Assembly (NCBI RefSeq): GCF_000378425.1
Contig: NZ_KB899812.1
Span: 141,683 to 205,682, forward strand
Source of the DNA: Cohnella laeviribosi DSM 21336
GTDB taxonomy: Bacteria; Bacillota; Bacilli; Paenibacillales; Paenibacillaceae
Length of the DNA stretch: 64,000 nucleotides
Direction of reading: 5' to 3'
The notes beneath the pieces are model-generated. The model had not been told where the DNA came from. It searched no databases and saw only the letters and a list, made by a program, of their open reading frames with translations. The position numbers were made by a program, and so were the translations under genes. This document shows, piece by piece, positions 34,647-44,061 of the stretch (position 1 is the stretch's first letter; every line of letters begins with the position of its first letter).

Positions 34647-35426
34647 TTAGCCAATACTGTCGGCTACCTTAATAATATCGTCTTCCGATAATCCGCCGGA
34701 GATCGAGATTAGAATGTTACCTGTCATATAGTCCAAACTGGAACGACCATCCTTCGTCAAGAAGAGAAAACCGGTCTGACCTTTGACGTTAACTTCTTTG
34801 TAGTCACCAGCATCCTTATCAAATCCTGAAGTCACTGTTTCGTTTTTCTCCAACATGCGAATAGTTATCATGAACGATTTTCCTGCATTCGGATCCCTAT
34901 AGATAAGGACGGCCTTCTTCGCGTTCTCTCCGCCTTTTGAAAAAACAAGGACATCATTCAAAATGAACGCCGGGGGTATATAGCCGATTTTAGGAGCGGG
35001 AAATAGCAAGTGGTCGCCCGCTTCTTCCCACGTTTCATAATGCTGCTCTTGAAGCACGCCGGAATCGATGCTTTTTCCTTCGTTTTCGAGTGGAGAGTCA
35101 GGAGGAGGCGCTGTTCTCGCCTTGCCGGTCGGTTCAGCATCGTTCCCGAAAATAAAACTCACGACACCCGATTGAATTTGCTTAATGGTCTGAAAGAACG
35201 GGCTGAATGCTTTTGTGGCTGTCGGTGATCCGACGATGAACGCGCCAATAAGAAATGAAGCGGCCACTACATATGGTAAAAGCAAAAACCGTTTATGCGA
35301 TCGACGTGCTTTCAATTTTGGTTCAAGCCGCTGCCATGAAGGTTCGGGGTTTGCAACCGGCAATTGTTTTTTGACTGCTTCTTCAAAAGCAGTATCAAAG
35401 AGCCGATCAAATTCATCTTTGTTCAT
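34647..35426 (-). CDS. Transmembrane anti-sigma factor-like protein (DUF4367 C-terminal domain)
   Basis: 259 residues. A cytoplasmic N-terminal part (about 1-45) is followed by one membrane helix (about 47-66) and an extracellular region. Its end (FMITIRMLEKN, GQTGFLFLTKDGRSSLDYMT, ILISISGGLSEDDIIKVADSI) matches DUF4367, common in Bacillus anti-sigma proteins. The start overlaps the sigma gene by 4 bases, as in paired ECF operons. It should hold the sigma factor inactive at the membrane. Confidence 0.85.
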   Translation of the reverse strand: MNKDEFDRLFDTAFEEAVKKQLPVANPEPSWQRLEPKLKARRSHKRFLLLPYVVAASFLIGAFIVGSPTATKAFSPFFQTIKQIQSGVVSFIFGNDAEPTGKARTAPPPDSPLENEGKSIDSGVLQEQHYETWEEAGDHLLFPAPKIGYIPPAFILNDVLVFSKGGENAKKAVLIYRDPNAGKSFMITIRMLEKNETVTSGFDKDAGDYKEVNVKGQTGFLFLTKDGRSSLDYMTGNILISISGGLSEDDIIKVADSIG

Positions 35427-36004
35427 TTACTCTCACCCCACTCCTTGATAAAGCGCTTTTTGATCGAATTCCGAGCTCGGTGCAACTTATATTTGATTGA
35501 ATCCTCGCTTGTATGGAGTTCCTCTGCAATTTCTTTATACGACATGCAGTTTTTCCAGCGCATTTCAATTAGACAGCGGAATTCTGGTTTAAGGTCCTGA
35601 AGATACCGACCAATCATGTCGGCCATCATTTTCATCTCAATGTGGTCCTCGATCATTTCTGCATCAGTAGCGTAGGCAATATTGTTATCTAAAAAAACAT
35701 TATCGGAGTCAATTTGGTTGCAGTTTTTTTTATTTTTTCGGATGTAGTTGTATGTGGTGTTCCGAACGACAACTTTTAACCAGCTTTTCAGTTGGGTTTC
35801 ATTATCAACAACTGGAACATTTCGAATCACCTTCAGAAATGCCTCTTGTATAATGTCCTCTGTGGCTGCATGATCTTTGACCATTTGTATGACCACCCTA
35901 TAGACCAAGGTGTAAAACTCACGGTATACACTACGTTGAATGGTTATATCAAGCGCCGAAAAATTAGAGGAAGTCAAGAGAAGTAATATGTTTTCCAAAT
36001 CCAC
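35423..36004 (-). CDS. ECF-type RNA polymerase sigma factor
   Basis: 193 residues. Region 2 has YREFYTLVYRVVIQMVKDHA, then ATEDIIQEAFLKVIRNV; region 4 has LIEMRWKNCMSYKEIAEEL followed by HTSEDSIKYKLHRARNSIKK. I chose GTG at 36004 a few bases after AAGGAAGGGG; a longer upstream frame exists but has no site. Co-transcribed with its anti-sigma partner. AT-rich codon use differs from the host operons outside the unit. Confidence 0.88.
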   Translation of the reverse strand: MDLENILLLLTSSNFSALDITIQRSVYREFYTLVYRVVIQMVKDHAATEDIIQEAFLKVIRNVPVVDNETQLKSWLKVVVRNTTYNYIRKNKKNCNQIDSDNVFLDNNIAYATDAEMIEDHIEMKMMADMIGRYLQDLKPEFRCLIEMRWKNCMSYKEIAEELHTSEDSIKYKLHRARNSIKKRFIKEWGESK

Positions 36005-36287
36005 TGCACCCCTTCCTTCTTTAGGGAGTGTGCCTCCCTTGTTGTGTCTTTCTAACATTCAAAGCATGCTCCCGCTTTTTATGGATCTCATCGACCGTGT
36101 AATCCTTCCGTTCCGGATATGAAACATAAGCTAACGGATCCTTGATCGGGGCACGTCCCATTGATTTAATCTCGTTTCGACAAATCATCGGGGGACTTCT
36201 TCCGGCAAATATTGGAGTGCCGCATTATTCTGGGGGCGGCCGCCACACTCTCTGTTGCCTCGTCGCTGTATTCTACAACCAGATCCT

Positions 36288-36759
36288 CTAAGAACTTATC
36301 CGAAAACCTCTGCATGGAGAAGTACAAGCAAAATGGAGCATCGCCTCGTAGTTCTCCACTTCTTCTCCCAACGAACGAGCAGTCGGCGGAAACGGTTGAT
36401 CCCGCTTCCCACATGCGTTTGAAAACGCCTTGCTTTTGCCAGTATTGAAAACGATCAAACACCGTACAAGCGGCGCCCATCTCACGAGGCAACGCTTTCC
36501 ATTGGATACCCGTGCGGAGCACGTAAAAGATTGCCGTCATCGCCTGATGATCGTCCATACGCGGACGACCGCCCTTCGGTTTCGCGGTTCCACCGGTAAC
36601 AAGGGTTGGATTTTATTCCACAACTCATCGGGAATTGAAAAGGATTGCTGTTTCGGTGCGGTTGCCATGACGATCTTCTCCAAACTCTTCTCTTGAAGGA
36701 ATTCGACATTTTCCACCGTTTTCCTACTTGTTCATAATGGTTTTCGGATAGGGTCTTAG
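36288..36759 (-). mobile_element. Internally deleted IS5-family remnant with both ends
   Basis: Imperfect 21-bp inverted repeats bound it: CTAAGAACTTATCCGAAAACC at 36288 resembles the reverse complement of 36739-36759. Between them only the N-terminal part of an IS5-type transposase survives. At about 470 bp it is well short of a whole element. Confidence 0.65.
36400..36668 (-). pseudogene. IS5-family transposase fragment, frameshifted
   Basis: ATG at 36668 opens a frame with FSIPDELWNKIQPLLPVEP, the usual N-terminus. After that the sense moves to another frame (PKGGRPRMDDHQAMTAIFYV, LRTGIQWKALPREMG, FKRMWEAG) because of a base loss near 36580. Similarity stops at about 36400, where the element has been deleted. 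The DDE catalytic part is gone. Confidence 0.75.
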
Positions 36760-36808
36760 TAGGAGAAGGCCAGGGGAAAAAAGGAATATCCCAAATACTT
36801 GCATATCG

Positions 36809-38107
36809 TCACACATTTATGCTACGTTGGATTTGCTTTTGAGACCATGGTTTACGCCATGGATGCGAAGCAGCGGGCTTGCGTGGCGGCGCAGGGCTCG
36901 CTGTTTTTGTTTCTGGCTTGGTTTCCTGACGACGGGATGGTTTTTGGGTTTCCCGTAATTCTAATGCTTGTCCTTTATGCCAAATGACCAGCTTACCCTG
37001 CATAGTTTCCCGTACTTCCACGCTTGTTTTCGCCTCAAAGGGCTGTGAAGGCTTTTCGGCTAGTGTATAAAGTTTTCCCCCATAGGAAAGAGTTTGGCCT
37101 GAACCAATCTGTCTATAAGTTCGAACAGCAAAAACATACTCCAAATCGGTCTCCGCAGGTAGAGGACGGTATGCGGATTCCGCCTCCTGTGGTTCAACCG
37201 CAAAAGTGCGGTTATGTTTTTCTATGAGTTCCGGCAATGCTCGATTAGCTTCTTCCAGCGTACTTACACCCAGCAGCCGAAGTTCAATGACCAAACGGTC
37301 TTGAAAGGTATCCCACAGTCGTTCTATACGCCCTTAGGCTTGCGGGGTCATCGCTTTGATATGAGTAATGCCGAGTTCTGCCATTGCCTTGCCGAATTGT
37401 GATAGCGGCTTGATCTCTTCCGCCAATTCCTGCTCCAGCGTCAACGACTCCTTGGGAGAGCGGAAGATGGTATGCCGGTCACTGTATAGGCCAAGGGGAA
37501 GGCCGTATTTCTCAATCCCTTGCTGCATAACGGTGAAATAGCCTTCCAGTGTTTCCATTGGGCGAAAGACAGCGCCAACGATAGTTCCGGTAGCATCGTC
37601 AATGGCAGCATGCAATGTAAGTTGGGGACCTCTATCTTCCAGCCAGGCATAAGGGCTGGCGTCAATTTGCCATAGCATCCCGGCTTGAGGCTTGCGATTG
37701 CGGGGGCGATGAACATTGCCCCGGCGTCGTTGTTTGGCTTGTTTCAAGCCTTTTTCCAAGAGGATACGGCGAACCGTGGATACACTAAGAGTCAAGGATT
37801 CACGTCCCTGCAAAAGCTCAGCAAAATGACAGTTATTACAGCCATAGTAGGTGTTTTGATACAACGTGGCTACATGCTCCTTAATCGAGTCAGAAATCGC
37901 ATGAACAGGTTTGCGCCCCCGATTTTTATGGGCAATACCTTCAGCTCCTTCCGCGAGATAAGTTTTTTTAAGGCGCAAAACCTGCCGTGTAGAAAGCTGC
38001 TGTAACTCCGCGGCTTCAGCGACCTTGATTTGTCGAGCAACAAGCTTTTCGATAACCAACACTTTTTTCAGTTCTGCTTTTATCAATGTAATCTTCTCCT
38101 GTCCCAT
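36809..38107 (-). pseudogene. ISNCY (IS1202-group) transposase broken by a stop codon
   Basis: The first part (37334-38107) has an HTH N-terminus (QLSTRQVLRLKKTYLAEGAE) and the integrase core with WQIDASPYAWL and DDATGTIVGAVF, ending at HIKAMTPQA and TAA. The same frame continues GRIERLWDTFQDRLVIELRL to the natural end at 36809. An AAA-to-TAA change is the simplest cause. The catalytic Glu of the DDE triad (in GRIERLW) lies after the stop, so the truncated product should be inactive. Confidence 0.85.
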
Positions 38108-38160
38108 AGTGACATTATCTCAGAACAGTTACACCGTGACATTATCACAGACGAATAACA

Positions 38161-38177
38161 CGCCCGGAACATAAACG
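38161..38177. repeat. Right target-site duplication of the mobile unit
   Basis: 17 bases starting right after the terminal repeat; partner of 32226-32242, two mismatches. Confidence 0.7.
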
Positions 38178-38254
38178 TTGACTTCCATTATCCGGAATGT
38201 TATCCTTATTGTAACTGAAACACTGCGAACATCCATTATACTTTACAAAGTACC

Positions 38255-38286
38255 CAACGACCGCTAATCTTCATTAGCGGTCGTTG
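38255..38286 (+). promoter_or_regulatory. Perfect 14-bp hairpin in the leader of the desaturase gene
   Basis: Arms 38255-38268 and 38273-38286 are perfectly complementary with a CTTC loop. A TATACT-type -10 (about 38238) lies upstream and the start codon about 60 bases downstream. There is no T-run after it. It may be an attenuator, an operator or a 5' stabiliser. Confidence 0.5.
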
Positions 38287-38346
38287 TTATAAAAGGACAT
38301 TTTACACGCTTTGATGATTTCAGTTATTGAATCAGCGAGAGGAGTT

Positions 38347-39369
38347 ATGGCGATCGAACACAACGAGAAGAAAAACTGGCGCAAAATTATCGCACCTTAC
38401 GAAAGACCGAGCCTGAAGCGGAGCATTTGGCAAATCGCAAATACCTTTGTCCCCTTCTTTACGCTCTGGTACGCTGCCTATTGGAGCCTTTCGGTGTCTT
38501 ATTGGCTGGCCTTGGTTCCGGCCGTTCTGGCAGCCGGCTTGTTGGTCCGGATCTTCATCATCTTTCATGACTGCTGCCACGGCGCCTTCTTTGCCAACCG
38601 CACCGCCAACGTGGTATTGGGAACGCTTGCCGGCATCTTAACCTGCTGCCCATACCATCAGTGGCGGCGCAGTCATTCGGTCCATCACGCGACCAGCGGC
38701 AACCTGGATCGGCGCGGCATGGGGGACATCTGGACGTTGACAGTGGAGGAATATTTGGCGCTGCCGCGGCTGAAACGGCTGGCTTACCGCATGTACCGAA
38801 ACCCCCTGATTATGTTCGGACTCGGTCCCACCTACGTTTTCCTCATTGCATACCGGTTTAACCGGAAGGGAGCCCGGATGAAGGAACGGCTTAACACCTA
38901 CACGATCAACTTCGGAATCGCCGCTGTCGCCGGGCTGCTTTGTTGGGCAATCGGCTGGCAAGCGTTTTTATTGGTTCATGGACCGATCTTTCTGCTTTCC
39001 AGTCTGGCCGGCCTCTGGCTCTTCTACGTTCAACACCAGTTTGAGGGGACCTACTTTGAAAAAGGCGACAAATGGGATCATTTGAGCGCGGCTTTGCGCG
39101 GAAGCTCCTTCTATAAGCTGCCAAAGGTTCTGCATTGGTTTACGGGAAACATTGGCTTCCATCATATTCACCACCTGAGCCCCCGGGTGCCGAACTACTA
39201 TCTGGACCGCGTTCAGAAAGAAAACACGATGTTCCAGGATGTTGCGCCGGTCACCCTTTGGTCAAGTCTGAAATCGCTCAACTTCCGCATATGGGACGAA
39301 AATCGCAAGAAACTGATGGGATTCGGGTACATCAAGCATTTCTTGATGGCCCGGAAAGCAAGCAAGTGA
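38347..39369 (+). CDS. des: Membrane fatty-acid desaturase (Des-like)
   Basis: 340 residues. All three histidine boxes are present: HDCCHG, HSVHHAT and HHIHHLSP, binding the di-iron centre. The sequence is very like the Bacillus Des acyl-lipid desaturase (FIIFHDCCHGAFF, RYRNPLIMFGLGP-like segments, LPKVLHWFTGNIGFHHIHH). It introduces a cis double bond into membrane lipids, usually on cold shock. The start by homology is ATG 38347, though GGAG lies only 2-3 bases before it; ATG 38314 is possible. No desKR pair in view. Confidence 0.9.
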   Translation: MAIEHNEKKNWRKIIAPYERPSLKRSIWQIANTFVPFFTLWYAAYWSLSVSYWLALVPAVLAAGLLVRIFIIFHDCCHGAFFANRTANVVLGTLAGILTCCPYHQWRRSHSVHHATSGNLDRRGMGDIWTLTVEEYLALPRLKRLAYRMYRNPLIMFGLGPTYVFLIAYRFNRKGARMKERLNTYTINFGIAAVAGLLCWAIGWQAFLLVHGPIFLLSSLAGLWLFYVQHQFEGTYFEKGDKWDHLSAALRGSSFYKLPKVLHWFTGNIGFHHIHHLSPRVPNYYLDRVQKENTMFQDVAPVTLWSSLKSLNFRIWDENRKKLMGFGYIKHFLMARKASK

Positions 39370-39398
39370 TTTGTCTTCAAGTTGTTTGACAACAAAAC

Positions 39399-39443
39399 CA
39401 GCCCCGACTCGTCGAACCTTGAGCGATTGGTCGGGACTGTTTG
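39399..39443. terminator. Bidirectional terminator between des and the sugar operon
   Basis: CAGCCCCGAC pairs with GTCGGGACTG (39399-39408 with 39430-39439, one mismatch), flanked by AAAA and TTTG. Confidence 0.65.
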
Positions 39444-39457
39444 AATTTGGGCCCATA

Positions 39458-40522
39458 TTAGGCCGCGCTTCTGCTTTGCAGAACCAGTTTGTTTTGCAAA
39501 TTCCGTTGGATCTGATCGACGATGACGGCCAGCACAATGACGGTTCCTTTTATGACCATTTGCCAAAACTCGGAGACTCCGATCATGACCATGCCGTCAC
39601 TCAAGACGCCGATCACGAACGCCCCGACGATCGTTCCGCCGATGGTTCCCCTTCCGCCGGCAAGGGAGGTTCCGCCGAGAACCGCTGCGGCAATCGCGTT
39701 CAATTCCCATGTTTCCCCTGTCGCGGGATGTGCGGCCACCAACTGGCTGGAGACGATCAGTCCGACCATCGCGGCACAAAAGCCGGAGAACATGTAAACG
39801 AACATTTTGACGCGCTTCACGCGGATTCCGGAAAGCTCCGCCGCTTTTTCGTTGCCGCCTACCGCAAAAATATGCCATCCCAGGGGCGTTTTCTTGAAGA
39901 TATAAGCGGCAATAAGGCCGATGATCGCCATGATCCAGACCGGAAGAGGCACGCCAAGAAGATTTCCGGCCCCCAACACCGGAAAACCGGTATTGCCGAG
40001 CCCGGGATCTCCGACCAGGTTGGGAAACGTCTCCCCGTTCGAACGGAGCATTGCCGCTCCCCGAGCCACGTATAACGTTCCAAGCGTAGCAATAAACGGC
40101 GCCACATGAAAGCGGGTTACCAATAACCCGTTGACGGCTCCGACCAATGCCCCCATCATCAACGTAATCAAGATGACCACAAACACGTTGAAAAAAATCT
40201 TGACACCGAACATCGGCAGCGCCAAACCTTCATAAATCAGTCCTCCGGCTATCATGCCCGACAAACCGACAATCGAGCCGACGGACAAGTCGATGCCCCC
40301 GGCCACAATTACGTAAGTCATGCCGATCCCGAGAATCGCATACAACACGACGTGGCTCGCAATCAAAATAAGACTGTGCGACGTCAGGAAATTGGGGGCG
40401 GAGAAGCTGAAGAATACAATCAGCAGAATAAGCGCGATAAACGTCCGGAATTTGAGCAAAATCATCCCGATTCCAACATGGGTTTGGGATTCCCGATTCC
40501 GTTTTGGCTTTAATTCAATCAT
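39458..40522 (-). CDS. Ribose-type ABC transporter permease (RbsC family)
   Basis: 354 residues, about ten helices, with the family markers YVIVAGGIDLSVGSIVGLSG, ATLGTLYVARGAA and AAVLGGTSLAGGRGTIGGT. Last gene of the sugar operon. It forms the membrane channel with the double ATPase encoded upstream. Confidence 0.93.
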   Translation of the reverse strand: MIELKPKRNRESQTHVGIGMILLKFRTFIALILLIVFFSFSAPNFLTSHSLILIASHVVLYAILGIGMTYVIVAGGIDLSVGSIVGLSGMIAGGLIYEGLALPMFGVKIFFNVFVVILITLMMGALVGAVNGLLVTRFHVAPFIATLGTLYVARGAAMLRSNGETFPNLVGDPGLGNTGFPVLGAGNLLGVPLPVWIMAIIGLIAAYIFKKTPLGWHIFAVGGNEKAAELSGIRVKRVKMFVYMFSGFCAAMVGLIVSSQLVAAHPATGETWELNAIAAAVLGGTSLAGGRGTIGGTIVGAFVIGVLSDGMVMIGVSEFWQMVIKGTVIVLAVIVDQIQRNLQNKLVLQSRSAA

Positions 40523-40554
40523 CGGATTACGTGCTCCTTTATAAACAGAGTAAT

Positions 40555-42096
40555 TTATACTCGGATCGCTCGTTGACCTTCGGCAGAAGCCAGAACCAGA
40601 GCCTCTTCGGTTATTTGTTCGCCCGCAAATTCCCCGGTCAATCTGCCGTTGGACAATACGATGACTCTGTCCGAAATGGAAACGATTTCTTTTAATTCCG
40701 AGGCGACCAGTATGATGCCGAGTCCCTGGGAGGCGAAACGGCGGATCAGCTCAAACACCTCCGCCTTGGCCCCGACATCGATTCCGCGCGACGGTTCGTC
40801 AAGAAGCAGCACTTTAGGGCCCGTCAGAATCCCTTTGCCGATGACGACTTTCTGCTGATTTCCTCCGCTCAGCGACAGGACAGGGAGATTGCTGTCGGCA
40901 ACTTTTATATACAAGTCCTCTATCGTATTCCGAACATGCTCTTCCTCTTTTTTCTGAACCAGATGGAACCATCGGGCGTACTTGTTTAAACTGGAGAGCG
41001 TAATATTTTTTGCGACAGAAAGCGTTTGCACAAGACCTTCGCGCTGGCGATCCTCCGGGACGTGGGCAAAACCGCGTTCGATTTGTTCCCGGATCGATCT
41101 TGCCTTGATTTCTTTCCCTTCCAAATAGATGTCGGCGGTTGCCTCGGGATGCATCCCCATCAGACACTCAAGGATCTCGGTGCGGCCGGAACCGAGCAGT
41201 CCGTATATGCCCAATATTTCTCCCTTGCGGAGCGAAAACGAGATGTTTTCCAAAGCAAAGCCCCCGCTTCTACCCGGCAAAGTCAGCCCCTCTACACGGA
41301 GCAATTCTTCTCCGAATCGTTCCGCTTCCGGTTTCGGTTTCGAAACGGATGCTTCATGGCCTACCATATTCCGAACGATCCAGGGAATATCGATGTCCTT
41401 CACCTTGGCTTCCGCGACAAGGCGTCCGTCCCTCAATACGGTAACGTAATCCCCGATGCGCATGATCTCTTCCATCCGGTGAGAAATATAAATAATGGAA
41501 ATGCCTTGTTCTTTCAATTCGTCAATCAACCGGAACAGCACTTCCACTTCCGCCGTACTCAGAGATGAGGTAGGTTCATCCATGATCAGCACATGCAAAT
41601 TGGGCTGCGCCATCGTCTTGGCTATTTCGACGATCTGCTGTTGCCCGACCCGAAGATCGCGCACCAGCGTTCGAGGATCGAGGGGATGTTCCAAACGTTC
41701 GAGCAGCTTTCGGGCTTCCTCCATATGCCGTTTGTCGTCCACGATCATTCCGTAACGGAGCTTCTCGCGGGCAACGAAAATATTTTGCGCAACCGTCATG
41801 TTCGGAAACAAGTTCAATTCCTGATGGATAATGCCGATCCCCATTTCCGCCGCGTGTCTCGTGTCGTCAAAATGCACTTCTTTTCCGTTCAGCTCGATCG
41901 TCCCTTCGTCCGGCCGTTCGATGCCGGCGATTATTTTCATCAACGTTGATTTTCCCGCGCCGTTTTCCCCGATCAGCACATTCACCTTTCCGCGGTATAC
42001 GTTAAAATTCACCCGGTCGAGCGCAAGGGTGCCCGGATATCTTTTGGTAATCTTTCTCGCGGAAAGACAGACTTCCCCGGTGTTCGATAACGCCAT
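40555..42096 (-). CDS. Ribose-type ABC transporter double ATPase (RbsA family)
   Basis: 513 residues with two nucleotide-binding domains. Domain 1 has IGENGAGKST and LRVGQQQIVEIAKTM; domain 2 has the degenerate GLLGSGRTE, LSLSGGNQQKVVIGKG and LLLDEPSRGID. A degenerate Walker A in the second domain is normal for this family. It overlaps the DUF2291 stop by one base. Confidence 0.94.
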   Translation of the reverse strand: MALSNTGEVCLSARKITKRYPGTLALDRVNFNVYRGKVNVLIGENGAGKSTLMKIIAGIERPDEGTIELNGKEVHFDDTRHAAEMGIGIIHQELNLFPNMTVAQNIFVAREKLRYGMIVDDKRHMEEARKLLERLEHPLDPRTLVRDLRVGQQQIVEIAKTMAQPNLHVLIMDEPTSSLSTAEVEVLFRLIDELKEQGISIIYISHRMEEIMRIGDYVTVLRDGRLVAEAKVKDIDIPWIVRNMVGHEASVSKPKPEAERFGEELLRVEGLTLPGRSGGFALENISFSLRKGEILGIYGLLGSGRTEILECLMGMHPEATADIYLEGKEIKARSIREQIERGFAHVPEDRQREGLVQTLSVAKNITLSSLNKYARWFHLVQKKEEEHVRNTIEDLYIKVADSNLPVLSLSGGNQQKVVIGKGILTGPKVLLLDEPSRGIDVGAKAEVFELIRRFASQGLGIILVASELKEIVSISDRVIVLSNGRLTGEFAGEQITEEALVLASAEGQRAIRV

Positions 42097-42809
42097 TACG
42101 AATTGCCTCCTTGCGCGATTTGCAGTTGCACCGGCGTAATCAGTATTTCTCCGCTGCTGTCAGCGGTAAAGGCGCCCATAAATTGAACCGTTTTATTTTG
42201 AACGGTGTCGAAATCCAGCTTGTTCACCACGTCATCGTTCACTTTTTGGTTTATGGAGTTGGAGAGTTGAGCGAATTCCACCTGGTTTTTAAAGTCGTCG
42301 AACTTGATGAATTCCAGGCAATCCCTTATCGACGTTCCTTTAATGACGGGACCGATTTGTATTTTTACATCCGTTCTGCCGTCAAAAGGCGGCAAGTCGA
42401 CGTCCATGGTGCCGGCCCGCGACTCCCGGTTGACGCTCAACGCTTTTCCTTGACCCTTCACGATAAAGTTGCCTTGACGGGCTCCATATTTTTCGGCTGC
42501 CGCATCCGGATTTGCTTTCATGTCCTTTAACACCGCCACGATATCCGCCGCTTTGTCCGTCATATACGGAATCACTTTATCGTTCCATATCGTGCCGACG
42601 TAATTGTCCGCATCAAGGGCTCCGGCCTCCGCAGCGGCCGCGCCGCTATGCGCCGATGGATTGCCCGCCTCATCGATTTTCACTACGGTGAACCATTTGC
42701 AGCCCGACACGACGCTCATGAAGCAAACCAAGAGAAGAACACCGTACAGTTTTCGTCCTTTAGCCGCAAGCCGTTTTCTCTTGTCCGTACCGCCAATGTC
42801 TCGCTTCAT
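42096..42809 (-). CDS. DUF2291-family lipoprotein
   Basis: 237 residues. A basic N-terminus and a hydrophobic segment end in the lipobox-like VSGCKWF. The conserved body has WNDKVIPYM, GNFIVKGQGKALSVNRESRAG and VQIQIGPVIKGTSIRD-like segments. DUF2291 genes are repeatedly found beside ribose-type sugar importers; their role is unknown. It lies between the binding-protein and ATPase genes. Confidence 0.85.
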   Translation of the reverse strand: MKRDIGGTDKRKRLAAKGRKLYGVLLLVCFMSVVSGCKWFTVVKIDEAGNPSAHSGAAAAEAGALDADNYVGTIWNDKVIPYMTDKAADIVAVLKDMKANPDAAAEKYGARQGNFIVKGQGKALSVNRESRAGTMDVDLPPFDGRTDVKIQIGPVIKGTSIRDCLEFIKFDDFKNQVEFAQLSNSINQKVNDDVVNKLDFDTVQNKTVQFMGAFTADSSGEILITPVQLQIAQGGNS

Positions 42810-42882
42810 CCTATCTTCACCAACTGTAATGGGAATTTTCGGGGATGGCGCGCATCATGCGCCCATCCCTCATGGATCCGGC

Positions 42883-43983
<1,101 letters not shown>

Positions 43984-44061
43984 TTAACGGCCTCATGAAC
44001 GCGGAACGTGTCTGATGGTCTCACCTCCTCATGGCAAAACCGGGTTTTCCCGGCGTTTCGT

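Larger units (their letters stand above)
32243..38160 (-). mobile_element. 5.9-kb ISNCY/IS1202-type unit with passenger genes
   Basis: The ends are inverted repeats: TGTCAATCGTCTGTGAAAAT at 32243 and, on the minus strand from 38160, TGTTATTCGTCTGTGATAAT; 22 of 25 bases match. Each end also has an inner copy of CTGTGAAAATGTCA (32278-32291) or its variant (38110-38123). Direct repeats of 17 bases flank the unit exactly. Inside are the transposase (minus, starting next to the right end), an IS5 remnant, a sigma/anti-sigma pair, two secreted proteins and a small membrane protein. Base composition is more AT-rich than outside. I infer transposition as one piece. Confidence 0.7.

Noticed and set aside
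36166..36287. Continuation of the IS5 transposase frame
   Set aside because: It lies outside the left inverted repeat of the element and shows no transposase similarity.
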